From: Serilophus lunatus
Lineage: Eukaryota; Chordata; Aves; Passeriformes; Eurylaimidae
Length of the DNA: 64,000 nt
NCBI GenBank assembly: GCA_013399895.1
Contig: VXBA01001576.1
Span: 497,786 to 561,785 of the forward strand
Direction of reading: 5' to 3'
In this document: in pieces, positions 23,761 to 35,599 of the stretch
Position numbering within the stretch: the first letter of the stretch is position 1
Layout of the letters: every line of letters begins with the position of its first letter
Translations under genes and position numbers: made by a program
The notes under the pieces: model-generated
Database searches by the model: none
The model's input: the letters and a program-made list of their open reading frames with translations, nothing else
What the model was told of the DNA's origin: nothing

Positions 23761-26700
23761 ACAGTTTTTGCGTTGGGAGAAGGCATAAAGTCCAACCCCT
23801 ATCGGCCTTCTTTGGTTGATGCATGACTTCACAGCCTACTAGCATAACCTCTTCAGCCATGTCTTTTCCAGACTTGAGAAGGCCTGGTGTGCACGAGTCC
23901 TTGCTTGCAGGGAGTCTCCTCCAGACCTTTGATCCTCCTTCATCCCATTCTCCGTTTTGCCCTATTACATTTTGGGTTTGAGGCTTCAAAGTGCCTTTTG
24001 GGGCACAGGTCAATGCAGTGGCTTAGCAAGCATGTCTGCTCTGCAGCTTTTGCTCCCTCCGGTTGCTGCTGTTTCTTGGCCACAAGCTGTGCCAACTCCT
24101 GTGATCCTGCTTGCTCAAGTAATTGGCACAACATACCAGCTTGGGATTTTGGTTGGGGATTGTTTTGGATCCAGAAGTCTTTCTCTTCTGAAAGGGTAGA
24201 GGCGTTGTGTGGGTGCTTTTTTGAGCATTGGTCTGTCTCCTGACTTCAAAGCCATTCTGCTAGTGTTAAACCTCCTTGGTTTTCCTGCAGATACCCCATG
24301 GTGTGTGAGGGACTGTAGGTGAGGGCCTGTCCGAGACCCAAAGGGAACACATTTGGAGCTGTGTCAGCTCCTCCCCTTTGCTTTTATCTTAGGTAAAATG
24401 TATTTACAAGACAACATAGAAAAGCAAAGTAAGCAAACAAACCTCACTGTGATCAATTATCTTCTGGCTTCGTTCATGTGATAAGAAAGTGATGGACTCA
24501 AACTGGAACTTCAAACTTCTTTGAAAGTATTCATCTGATTATAAAAGGAAGAACCAGCTGCACAGTTTGGGTCCCAAGATGAACTTTGCTGTAGGTGAGA
24601 CTGTAATGTGAATCTGTCTTGAGGAATAATGACTTTTTCTAATTTTTTTATCAGATTTTTTTATCCTTTTTTTGCTACAACTTTTCCTTCCTCTTGGCCC
24701 CACCACAAATCTGCTCTCACTCTAATCTTTTCTTTGGCAGCTAAAAGTATTATCTTTATTGTTTCAGAGCTTGGCTTCTTCCTGTTAGATCTCCTAATTG
24801 GATTTTCACTCTCCAATCCATTTAGTCTCTTCTGTGCTTTCACTAAAACCCTTTAACCCTTCAGCACCCCTATCCCTCACTAACCAGTTACCCTTGTGGG
24901 TGCTCCTCTCCCCATGTTGCTCCAATTTACCTCTTCTCTCTGATTTGCATGGGTACAGCTTTCCTAAGCCATGAGTGTCATCTCCAGTCTCACTGTCTGT
25001 AGTTATGTAGTGTGCCTCATCACTATCTTCTGTGCAGGTTGCCTTTTGGGTTTTAACCAAGAATACGCAAAACAACCCACGTCACCCTTTAAAAGGCAGC
25101 CTGAGATCATCGTAGAGCCAAAATCATCCAGAAATTATGACATTTCACCTCTGGATAGCAAAAGCTTGCTGTTCCATCCAGATTCACTTCCCTCTTCAGA
25201 GGAGAGAGACCAGTCCACACTGACCTGGTGCTAGTCTTGTATTTCTGGCTGTATCTTAACAGTATTAGCAACCACAAGGCAGACGAAACAGCAGTGGGGC
25301 TGTGTCCACTTCTGGCACTGCTATGAGCATCTGGGCTGACTGTAGGAGGGTCGCTTAACCCTTCCACTCTTCTTCATCCTCTTTGGAGGATTTAATTCAT
25401 AAAATATGCTTTCTTCCACCTCCCATCAATCTTGCTCCTTTGGCAAGCAAGCTCTGTGAGACAGGACCTTGCCCATGCAGAGCCTTATGTAACTGTGTCA
25501 GGGTCTTCACTGGAGGCTTTGAGCATGCCAAGAGTGACCTGATTGCACTGCGGGTGCTTTCTGTACAGCAAAAATGATCTCTCTCCTCCATACCAGCAAC
25601 GGTCTCTGTCCTCTGCACGAGTAAATCAGAGCTTTGATTTCTCCAGCCAGCAGTTATACTCGAAGATGTCCTATGAGCACAGCGTAATGATGATGGTGTC
25701 TGACATGGAGAGGGCTTGCATACCCCATATTCAAAGAAGGAGCTGTTTGGTTTCATAGCCTGAACCTTGTGGCTCCTCACGTAGTAGAAGGATGGATCTG
25801 AGACAATGGCATCTCACCACTGCTTTGGTTTTTCCATCAGGCCACTCAATGACCCATTGCTGTGATTTTTCAACCAGCTGGGATCTTCAGTTATAACGTG
25901 CCTTTATTACAACTTGGGGCAAAAGGAAAGAAGCTCTACTCCACATCAATCGAGCCCAGTGGTGGTAGGGGTGGTAGAATAAGACCTCCCCTTAGCAAGA
26001 TGCTAAGATGTAAGTATAAAGGGAGGAAAAAGGGGAAGAAGAGGTACCAACCCTACTATCTGGCTGCTCATCCCATGTCCAGGTGCCTAGCTCTTTATAG
26101 GGATCGATGGACCTGGTCCCTCTCCTCCTTTCATCTTTTTTTTTTCCAGCCTTTTTACAACCCCAACACCTTTGTGTTCCTGGAGTGTGTTGCCATGGTT
26201 AAAGCTGCTATTCACAGCAAGTTTTGCATCTTACCTGTGAGACAGATATAATATAGAGATGAAGATGTGCATGAATACATTTGTTTGCCCTCATTTCAAT
26301 TCCTGCTAGGCATGTGGAAAAATAAATCTGATGGGAAAGAAAAACCCTTCAGGGGGAATGGGGAGAGAGGGAGATGGCCACCTTGGAGGAGTGTCCAAGG
26401 AACATATAGGCTAAGCCAAAAGTATGGAACAGAAGAGATGGTCACCTGAGAACAGGTGATATGGGGAGAGCAGAGATAGACATAGGTTTGTTAGAGGTAT
26501 TTTTAGACTGAGAAAATACATAACTTCAAGTCAAGCCTATTGTAAGGGTGCAGTATACATGTAGAAAAGGGGTCGCAGTTCCCTCCCTGTACACTGTTCT
26601 CACACTGGAAGTGCCCACACAATCTTCCTCCTCAGCCCCGCTATTTTCCTTGGTTCTGGTTGATACGAGTGCCAGAAGTGGTTTGTATATTTTCTCTTTT

Positions 26701-29700
26701 TTTTAGATGTGCTTATCAAAAATATATTTTCTAACTTTTACTTTTTTCTTAATCTTTTCTTATAATATCATTTATTCAAGGTAAGGGGGGGATGGGGAAC
26801 TGAGTCTTCAGCCTGTTCCCATAAGGTATTCTTGTCCAAGGAAAAGTGATAACAAAACCTTTGGCTTTCAGACTTTTAGGGGCTTTGACTTTGGTGTATC
26901 AGGCCAAGATCATTTTATTGTTGTCACTCAGGGAGCAATTCCAAATAATGGATCTGCTAGCAAAGATGGACCAAGTTCCTGTGTTTTGTGGCTAATGTTA
27001 TTGCGCAAGTTTGAATTGATGGAGCAGTTCTGAATTGCTTCACTGAAATATGCATTGAATGAAGAATTGAATCAATACTTGCTGGGCCCTCTTCCAGTCC
27101 CTCCAGAAACAACAGGTTTATTCCTCTCCTTCCACCAGCCCACCAGCTCTGGTGTTGGCTAGCTGGCGATTTTGGAGCTCTCCCTAAGGAGTAACCACTT
27201 GAAGGGAAATCACACTGTACTGCTGCATCCAGATACGCTCTTATCCCACATGCTACTGTGTCAGCGCCTGTTATGTCAGGTGGCTGTGGATGGGACACCT
27301 GTACCAATGACAGGCAATGACCAGTTCTTGCTTGGAGAAGCATAAAGGGGAAAAATTGAGCCACTGGACCCTGGAAAAGGCTACCTCCTTTCTGCCTTCG
27401 ATGGTTGACTGATTGAGTCCACGCTGCCCCAACACTCAGTTAGTTTGGCACATCTTATTGCTATCTTGTAGTCTTGTTGCATCATGACACTCATAGTGAC
27501 ATGGTGGAGGAGGTTTCTGCTGAGACCCTCTTCCACTATAATGCTTTCAACGGTTCCATGCTCAGATGTCCAAGCTGGATGGATGGGTGTCCATTGGCGG
27601 GAGACACAACAGCTTTTCTGACAGCTTGGCCGTAGGAGAGCTGTGCAAGAGGAGATTTGGTGCTCCCTCCTCATATTGCCAGTTCCAGTGTCTCTAGTTC
27701 TTGAGGGAGCTGGTGAGTCCTGAGAGAGGGAGCTGAGCTCACTCACCCAATACACCAGTGCTACCCACGCCTGGACAAAATGTATGGGGCTGGTTGGGGG
27801 TGACTCCTAGCTAAGGAGTGAGGCCCAGGCCGACTGGAGTATTCTGGTATCTCACATGCTTTTATTTTATCTGGATGCAGGATTCCTCTCCCATCTGACA
27901 TGAGACTATGCCTGGTTATGCCTGACTCCTGCCTACCTGAAGGAGGGTGATAGGACCTCCAGGGGCTGAGTCAATCGCCTAAGAGAGAAATTGCTCTCAG
28001 GTGTGTTTTTTCCATTGGCTGAAAATCTCCTCAGGTGACTGGTACCCAAAATTAGCTGCCTGCAATAAAGCCTGAGATAGGAATGGTGAGCTGAGTGAGC
28101 TACAAGTTCACTCCTGGCTCAGGTGAGGACAGATGGGGTCAAGGATAAAGGGGAATGCTTCTGAATCATGTGCAAGACATGCACAAATGGCACCAGAGAA
28201 ATGCTGTTGCAACCCCAAAACAGTATTTCTGACAGCCTTATCCCCAAGTCCCACTGCTGGCCAGGACTGCCATTTGCTTTTCACATGAGAGCAGCACTGC
28301 AGTTCACTGCCATGTGCTGCTACACCACAGAGATGCTCAGCCAGCCAGGTCTTACTGCCTCATTCAGCCCTCGTAAGCGGCTGTTAAAAGCACTGACAGC
28401 ACTGGTAGGGATATCCTTTCATATCCACCTGGTTCAATGCTAATGTACACCTGATCTCTTGCCATGTTGTCTGTTCTCTTTGGGAAAGCTGCCAGAAGCG
28501 TCGATGTTTTCATCCTCTGTTTGGCATGTGGTGATGGGGCTGCAGCCCTGCCTGACAGCTGACATCCTCTCCAAGCTCGTAATCATGGTGATAGAGTTAA
28601 TGAGGGAGTGAAATCCACCCAATCTCTTTCTGTGATTGTCATTTGCCTTCTCCTCCTTCATCAAGTTAATCGAAAAATCTAGTATCTGAGCCAAACAAGG
28701 GACATCTGTAACCATAGTCTAACCAGCACTACTGGAGTCTTGGTGCTAAGGATGAGCAGAGCAGCTTCAGAGCCACATGGACACTTCCCTATGTGCTTGT
28801 CTACTCCATAAAGTCACCACAAATTAACTGCAGGTATGTCCTGAGAATTAATGAGTTAAAGCCCTTTACAGCCTCATAGGGGCCATCTTCTGCAGAAACA
28901 GCGTCCTTAATTAAATAAGAGCTCATACAAGAGGTGCTGTATTGAGCCCAAAGGCAAGGAAGGAAGTGCTGTATTCGCAAGACACTGGTCCGCTGAGAAA
29001 AGGCTGCTACAACTTATCTGCATCCACCTGCAGAGGAGAGTGGGTTGAGGAGCCAAACAAGATTCATTAATTGTTGCTGGCACAGGGTGGCAACAAAACT
29101 AGCTCAAGTGCTGGCCACTAAAGTGAATTGCACTTCGGCAGCGTAGCTAATTAATGGGGTGAAATGAGTGGTTGGGAGGTGGTATAATGGAGAAGTGAGG
29201 CGCAGCACCACATGGAGCTGATCCTGTGGTTCCACCCTCCAGCATGCTCAGACCACACTTCAGGTTGTCTTCTCCTAGGAGCTGGCAAAACCTCAGTTGT
29301 CTTCTGTTGGGGAGAATAAATTACAGGCAGTAGGGTTAGCAGAAACCAGGTAAGCTTATACCAGAGGCTCAGCGTCTGCTCTGGGACTAGAGGATGCTAT
29401 CCTATGACTTTGAACCATGAGCAGGAATGAAATCCACACAGATGCCTGGGTTGAAGGGTCTAAGGAACCTGATGGGAGAAGCTCTGCCAAGATACCTGGG
29501 TCCCTATTGTCCATCCCCTACCACTACCACCACCAAGGTACTGTGGAGATCTCTCTTCAGTTTCTCCCCAGGCAGCTGGATCTACTCGCCTTGAGAAGGA
29601 GTCTGGTGGTCTAACCCTCTCCAGCTGTGGACACTCAAAATGCACTGGTTCCCACCAGTGGCACCACAGAAAACAAGACGATGGCTGTATCTTTCACTCA

Positions 29701-29750
29701 GGTGTGTACCTTGGCAGCACGTGTTTGAGCAGAGAAGCCAGCACCAAGAT
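23761..29750. other. Intergenic stretch, no gene supported
   Basis: No exon series is recognisable. Around 27790-28100 there is text that might be part of an old LTR (a TTTTATTTTATC stretch near an inferred end), but no termini or duplication are found. An AT-rich block with ATTAA motifs at 28847-28930 could be a conserved element. Otherwise nothing is seen. Confidence 0.5.
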
Positions 29751-29852
29751 ATTAAGGAAGCTTTCCTGTCTGACCATTCAAGGGGTATTCAGATTTGGGA
29801 GCGTGATAGCCAAACTGCCCCTAGAATAGTCAGACAGGAAAGCTGCCTTAAT
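29751..29852. repeat. 102-bp near-perfect inverted repeat (hairpin) flanked by TA
   Basis: The left arm (29751-29785) and the reverse complement of the right arm (29818-29852) agree at 32 of 35 positions. The 32-base centre can pair further: CAGATTTGG with CCAAACTG. If the arm is taken to start TTAAGG and end CCTTAA, it sits between TA dinucleotides, as tc1/mariner-type insertions do. The left arm also contains a self-palindrome, AGGAAGCTTTCCT. It could be a miniature inverted-repeat element, a hairpin RNA precursor, or both. I do not recognise the terminal sequence. Confidence 0.75.
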
Positions 29853-30229
29853 AAAGGATGGACTGTTTGATTGTGTACTGAAGCGCCCTGTACTCAGGAG
29901 GGGGCTTAGGGCTCTCGTTCTGGGCTCTGTAAAAAATATTTTGCAGGGGCTGTCGGAGAAAAAAAATCTCCTTGCGACTGCAGCCAAGCCAGAAAGCATC
30001 CCCGGAGCTGCTCGTCTGTGGGTTTGCACCTATGCTGCAGAGTTTGGAGCAGATCTAGGCAGGTTGAAGCAGCCACACTGGGGTACAAGGAGCACACTGC
30101 CAGTACTGGGGAAGCTCCATGGCTCTCGGGCAGAGGTTGACTTTCCCTCGTGAGGTGACCACCGGGGTCTGGGCTGAAGCTGGGAGAGAAAGAGGACAAG
30201 CAGAAGAGCCCAGGGTTTCGAACTCAATT

Positions 30230-31290
30230 TTGGCAGTCGGAAAGAAATTCTCGTTTCCCTCCTCTTCTTCGCGCCTCTTTTGTTTTCCGCAGCCCGGCAG
30301 AAGAGGCTTCCAGTAAGCGGCAGGGGTGGGGGCAGAGCCCACCCGCACAAAGGCAGCTCCCCACGGGCTGTGTGACCGCTGTCACGCTTTTTCGCTCAAA
30401 TCAACGCCAGCGGCGGATGACGTGAGGCTGGTGCTCCCCAGCCCCGGGGCTGATTGGTCCCAGCTCAGGTTTGAACGCCAAGGTGTCCTGGCAACGGGAA
30501 GCAGAGGAGCCAGACTTTCCCGTCCCCACTCGACTCCGGCAGCACGGCGAGTGCTGGAGAAAGACGGGCATCGTGGGCGAGGAGCAGCGTGCAGGGCCAC
30601 TGGCCCTCGTCCAGGTACCCCCTGCGCGGTCCCGGCCCCACCTTTGCACTTGGGATGAGTTTCACCCGGCGTGGGTGTCAGGTGGCCGCCGCCGGCATTG
30701 ACTCTGCACTTTGCTCAGCTGGCACCTGTGCTCCTCTACAGACCCGGCGGTGGAGGAGCCTCTTTTAAGTGGGAATAGGGCAAGGGAGATCGCTGGGATT
30801 TTGTGGGAGGGATGTTTGGGGGGGATATGCAGGGAGGGGGGGGAGTCAAGGGGCCTTCGGACAGTCCCGCGGTCAGCCGTCTTGCCTTAGGAGGACGGAG
30901 CAGGTGATTTTGGGTAGGTTTGAATTCCCCTGATGAACCAAATTCACAAAAGCCCTGCAGAGCATCTAGGCTACGAGCTGTGCTGTAAGAAGGTGGCGAA
31001 ATTAAAGCTTCTCCTGATAATAGAGAGCTGCTCCGGTTCTGCCTCAGCGCAACCCATCCGCATGTCCATCCCTCTAGAGACGGCGGGGACGGTGAGGAGG
31101 GAAATGCCCCTCAGGGCTCAATTGTGCGCTGGGAAGCGGGGGCCATTGCTGGGGTGTGCTGTAAAGAAAAGGCTTTTTTTCCCCCACCTGGGAGGTGGGA
31201 GCAGAGGTGTGAGAAGCTGGCTGGGGGAAGACGCTTGCGGGCACGGGGAGGCAGCACTCGGCACAGCCCATTTTGCGCCCGTCAAAATTA
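30230..31290. promoter_or_regulatory. CpG island, orphan promoter candidate
   Basis: GC and CpG content rise sharply compared with both flanks, most clearly at 30360-30720. The island contains CRE-like, inverted CCAAT and X-box-like motifs (30418-30495) and a possible splice donor, CGTCCAG before GTACCC, at 30614-30615. No coding exon is identified near it on either strand. It may drive a non-coding transcript, an alternative first exon of RASSF7 29 kb downstream, or a gene whose exons I cannot recognise. Confidence 0.6.
30418..30495. promoter_or_regulatory. CRE, inverted CCAAT box and RFX X-box-like site cluster
   Basis: TGACGTGA (30418-30425) is a CREB/ATF-type site. ATTGG (30453-30457), within GCTGATTGGTCC, is a strong inverted CCAAT (NF-Y) context. 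GTGTCCTGGCAAC (30483-30495) fits the RFX X-box GTNRCC-N-RGYAAC with one mismatch in the left half-site. Spacing of about 30 bases between sites is typical of RFX/NF-Y promoters, including those of ciliary genes. The assignment is by motif only. Confidence 0.5.
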
Positions 31291-31299
31291 GCAGAGACA

Positions 31300-34200
31300 T
31301 ACGTGTAAAAAGATGTGCCTGCAATTAATGACAGAGCAGGTCCAAGACAAGAAACCACCTCCACAGGGTAACATCCGTCCTAGAGGAGCTCCCCGGCCCA
31401 GTGGCAGGCGGTGAGCTTGTGGAAGGGCTGGTGTCCCGCGTGGATTCAGTGACGCACATTGAAAAGCAGCACCACGACTCAGAAAGGTCTTGGTGCTACA
31501 AGTGGGGCATAGAGAGGGGTAGCAATGCAGAAACCTTTTAGATCTCAGCTCGTGCTATTTATCAGGGCACAGGGCTGAGGGCTACCTGAACAATTCTTTC
31601 CCATAGACTCAAAGGCATGAAGAGACTTGGAGATCCCTCCTAGTATCATGCTTGTAGCAGAAGAGCAGTTCCTCAACATCCTGGTGTCAGGGAAAGGCAG
31701 AGGGACACCCCAAAATGAGCAGAGAGGGTTTTGCTGCCAGTGTGTTATTGCTGACCTGGATTCTCATTGATGACCTCAAGGTGTAAGACTGGCACAGTCA
31801 GCCTATCCCAGGACTGTGGGGGGATTAGAGAAAGGGTCATGCTGCCAAGATTTACAATTTTGGGGTGGTGGACTCACAGCAGTATAGGCTTTTCCCTGAA
31901 AACCCAGACACCAGATCAGTGATATTCAGTGATACTTTCTGTATATAAATAAAAGTTAAGGGAAAACATCTGTCCAATGTAGTAAGAGGAGTCTTGGCCT
32001 AAATAAACCTGAAAATTCAGAAGCCTAAAGGTGAAATAAAGAAATTGTGCCTTTTTTTTTTTTCAATTATCATGTTTTAGAGCTAATTTTTAAAATTCAG
32101 CAACTTGGGATTGGGTGATTCTCCAGCTTGGACCAACAGCTCTCCCTGCTCCAATTAGTTCAAATAAGCCTTGTTTCTCAGAAGGGTTAAGGCAAGTACA
32201 TTCTTCAGGCTTTATTAAACCCATGAACAGTAATGTCAGTCTGAAACCCAAGAGAGGGGAAAACATACCCACACCTTGCAGGCCATAAACAGGAACAAAT
32301 TCAACTTGATCAGTATCTCCCTGACAGTTCTGCCCAAGGAATTTATGAACTGGGAGTGTTGGCCCCACTGAAGCAGGAATTTTCCAGATAGTAATTAAAT
32401 AACTTGTCTTTCCTGGTATTTTATGGAATAAACAGTGCCTGTTGCTTGCTAATAGCATCTGCTTTTATTTGAGTGGGAGCGTATTTTATAACAATCCTTC
32501 TGTTCAGTTTGCATGTTTGCAGTGACCCAAGTAAGTAATCACACCATGGCTGGTAATAAATTCACTCCCAGGTGTTTAATGATGGTATTTACTGTAGGAG
32601 CCACCAGTCTTAGGGCTGTAGTGATGATGATGTAGTGATTAGGGTGGGTTGATGGGACACAGGGCAGTTGGGTAATTGCTAGTGATGAGCTAGTGAACTC
32701 CCAGGTAATTGCACCTTACCTGGAAAGGTGTGCTGTCACGAGCGGTCTTTTAAAGACAAAGCTGTGAGAAGTATAAAGAACAGTCATTGTCTCCATGTGA
32801 CAGTGCTGAATCATGAACAGGAAATTATCCCTTCTCCTTAACAAGAAAAATAATGCCTGATCTTTTTTCTTTCCTGTTGCTTTCTTAAAGAAAAGGCACT
32901 CCTGGTAGGACTCATGTGCCTGTCAGTCTGTGCACATACTTCCCTTCTCTTCATACCCTTTAAGCACTGTTGAGAAGCAGAGATGCTCTGCTTCAGGACA
33001 CCTACAAGTGCCCCAGAAACAGGTCTTGATGGGAGGAAAGAGAAAGATGTACTCAATGCCCCTAAGAAGGCCTGGCACAGACCAAACCTGTTAGACACCA
33101 GAGAGTCTTTGTAGCAGAGGGACTCTGGCAAAGCTCACTCACCAGAAGGCTTCATCATAAGCTCAGATTTCCTCCATAGACATGAGGTCCAAGCAATTCT
33201 GGCTCTTAGAAGAGCAGACATCATTACCAAGGTTATTAAAGGGAGACATTAATTTTACTTTTAATGAACGTGGGATCTACAGAAGTGCGTGCGGTCACTC
33301 ACCAGTGCCTTGTTGGCCCTTGGGCAAGGTTTCTCAAGTCCCAGCCATCTCCATGTGTGTTTGAGCTCCTCAGGATATTACTCAGCCTGCACGTACGTGG
33401 GGCTGATAGTCCTCACCGAGTCCTAGCGTCTGAGATTGTCTCAGGTGCTGCATTACCCCAGTGCCTGTGGTCTCCAGCCTTGGCACTTTGTGTTTGTTTG
33501 TCCTGCACACGCATCAGTGGAGAAGCCAAAATTCCTTTGCCCTCACTGCTCATGTAGGAGTGGGCTGGAGAGTTGATCTCTATAATTGCTACCCTCTCCT
33601 ACACCAGAAAGGAGTAACCCCCAAAGCAATGGTGATGCCTTGAGAGTCAGATCCTGGAGGGCTTTGGAAAAGATGCCATATGTCCTACATGTATGTTTCA
33701 GCTGGGAAAGTAGAAGCAAAGCAAGGAGCAGAGCCTGGACACCCACTGCCAGGAGGAGAAGAAATGGCAGGTTTAGGCAGGGGTTCTCCCAGCAGAACCA
33801 AGGGGCTGGTAGTGGTGCTTTCATCTCATCCAAGGGAGGTGCTCTTCAGGTGGGTCTGCTACCAGGAATGCTCTGATTGAGTCACTCTTGGTCTGTTAGA
33901 ACTTTTCATTTTGCCTCATGATTAAGAGATAAAGATGGAGAGTGTGTTTCTTCTTTCCATCTTACTGAGCTTTCCTCTCCATCTGTAGCAGGAGAGAAAA
34001 ATTGCAGCGAAACCAGCAAAACGGACTCCAGTACCAGATTGTTCCAGTGACAGGGAGAAAATAAATAATTCATGGGCCAAAGACTGCCCAGGAGAAGATC
34101 TGCTCTTGCCCCAGCAATGATTTAAGGGGCTTAGCAAGTCAGGAGTGCCAACAGGTAAAGCTATGGCAGTGTTTTCAATCTCTTAAGAATTTTGGGCAAT

Positions 34201-35200
34201 TTTTGGACTGGATGTTTCCAGGTACAAGCTGATAAAAATGATAGTGCTGGTCCAGGTTGCTGCAGCTTCATCAATATTCCTGAAGCTGCTTTTCTGTTAC
34301 GATTAGCAATGGAAAAAGTGGTTTCAGCTGTTCTCCTTCCCCAGCATGATCCAAGCACTTGCTGCTCCACCTTCTTTTTCGGCATGAGCATTTCCCCAAC
34401 TGCCTGGTGCAGAGGCATTGGTCTGACAGAAAAAAAACCCCAACACTTTCTCCCTTGGGGAGTTTCTACAGCTGGATGAGTCCTTGATCTAGTTCTCTGC
34501 ACCAAGAGTAGTGCAGGCATGATGGAGGGGGAAGTGCAGGCTGTTGGCCCACCACTGCTTGCTTTAGCAGTCCAAAATACCAGCTTGAATGTGAGGTTAT
34601 AGATGGATTCTTTCCTTTCTTGTTCCTGTGCTGCTGTAAAGGAAACGTGTTGATTGTGGGTTTACTAACCACTGCCAGATGTTTGAAATTCTTTAGTTTG
34701 ATCATTGGTCCAGAACCACTAGATCCAGTGGCTGTGACCACAGGAGCCCTGAGCTGAAGTAAAGCCCTTTAAACCTGCTCTCTGGTACTACGATGAGCAT
34801 CAGGCTACACAACATCAGTTTTGAAACTGAAGGTAGTGAGTTACAAAGATCAGAGCATGAGAATCAGAGGTAGGAGCTGCTGAGTGTTGATCCTGGCTCT
34901 CCTGAAAACTCTTTTTGTCCTGTGGCAAATTATTTAGCTCCCTTTTCCCTGCTCCCCTTCCATCCCCTTTCCAAATCCTTTGTCACATGAGGGTTTGGGA
35001 GAAGCTTGCAAAACACCTTCTGAAGTGCTTTGAAGACAGAGAGAAGTATGTACAAATGATAAGTTGTATGGCAATGTAAACAAACCTGGCTCTGTATTTC
35101 CCAGGCTCAATGAGGAAGGAGGAGGGGATAACTGATGGGTGGCACCCACCTCCTAATTACAAGGTTTGCCTCTGGATCTCTTTAGTGTGAAGCATCATCT
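31300..35200. other. Intergenic stretch, no gene supported
   Basis: Open frames are below 125 codons and inconsistent with splicing. No recognisable repeat or RNA gene is seen. Confidence 0.5.
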
Positions 35201-35223
35201 TGGCTGAAAAGCAGCTGATATAG

Positions 35224-35571
35224 TCACACCTGAGCAGAGGCAGGGGAGGAAAAACTTGTCCCACAAGTGAACCAGAGTGGCCGGAAACTTCCTTTGGGAG
35301 GAAGGGAGTGAATGGTGGGTGCCAGCAGAGGGTTGGAGACGGTCTTCTGGACCGCTTCCAGACCTAGTTCTGCTGTACCTCCGCTTTCTTCTTGGCTGGT
35401 GAGTTCTTCCAGGTGGTTGCTGTATGGCCTTGAGGGTCCCATAAGATCTAGGAAGGTCCGTTCTGTAGTTGCCATTAGACTGTTTATCTTCTCTGACACC
35501 TGATTTCGAAGATAGAGTACTAAAATGCCAGAGGTTATCCCACACCAGTTTGTCAATTCAAAAAGCAGCAC
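35224..35571 (-). other. Stop-poor minus-strand segment, open in two frames
   Basis: Two overlapping minus-strand frames (35195-35545, 116 codons; 35224-35571, 115 codons) stay open together, with a third frame open on the + strand. A possible acceptor (GAAATCAG) and donor (GCGGAG before GTACAG) bracket about 130 bases whose translation, QVSEKINSLMATTERTFLDL, looks protein-like. I do not recognise a family. Mammalian LMNTD2 lies in this interval on the minus strand, but I see no lamin-tail similarity. It is more likely a chance frame or decayed transposon. Confidence 0.2.
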
Positions 35572-35599
35572 AGCTCCAAATTTGGAGTAAGTAAATTGT

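Noticed and set aside
27780..28100. LTR-like segment with a TTTTATTTTATC stretch
   Set aside because: No TG...CA ends or duplication could be placed; the resemblance is only in texture.
30326..30701. Several overlapping open frames on both strands in the first CpG island
   Set aside because: They overlap one another in conflicting frames and reflect GC-rich composition; none has a splice-consistent partner.
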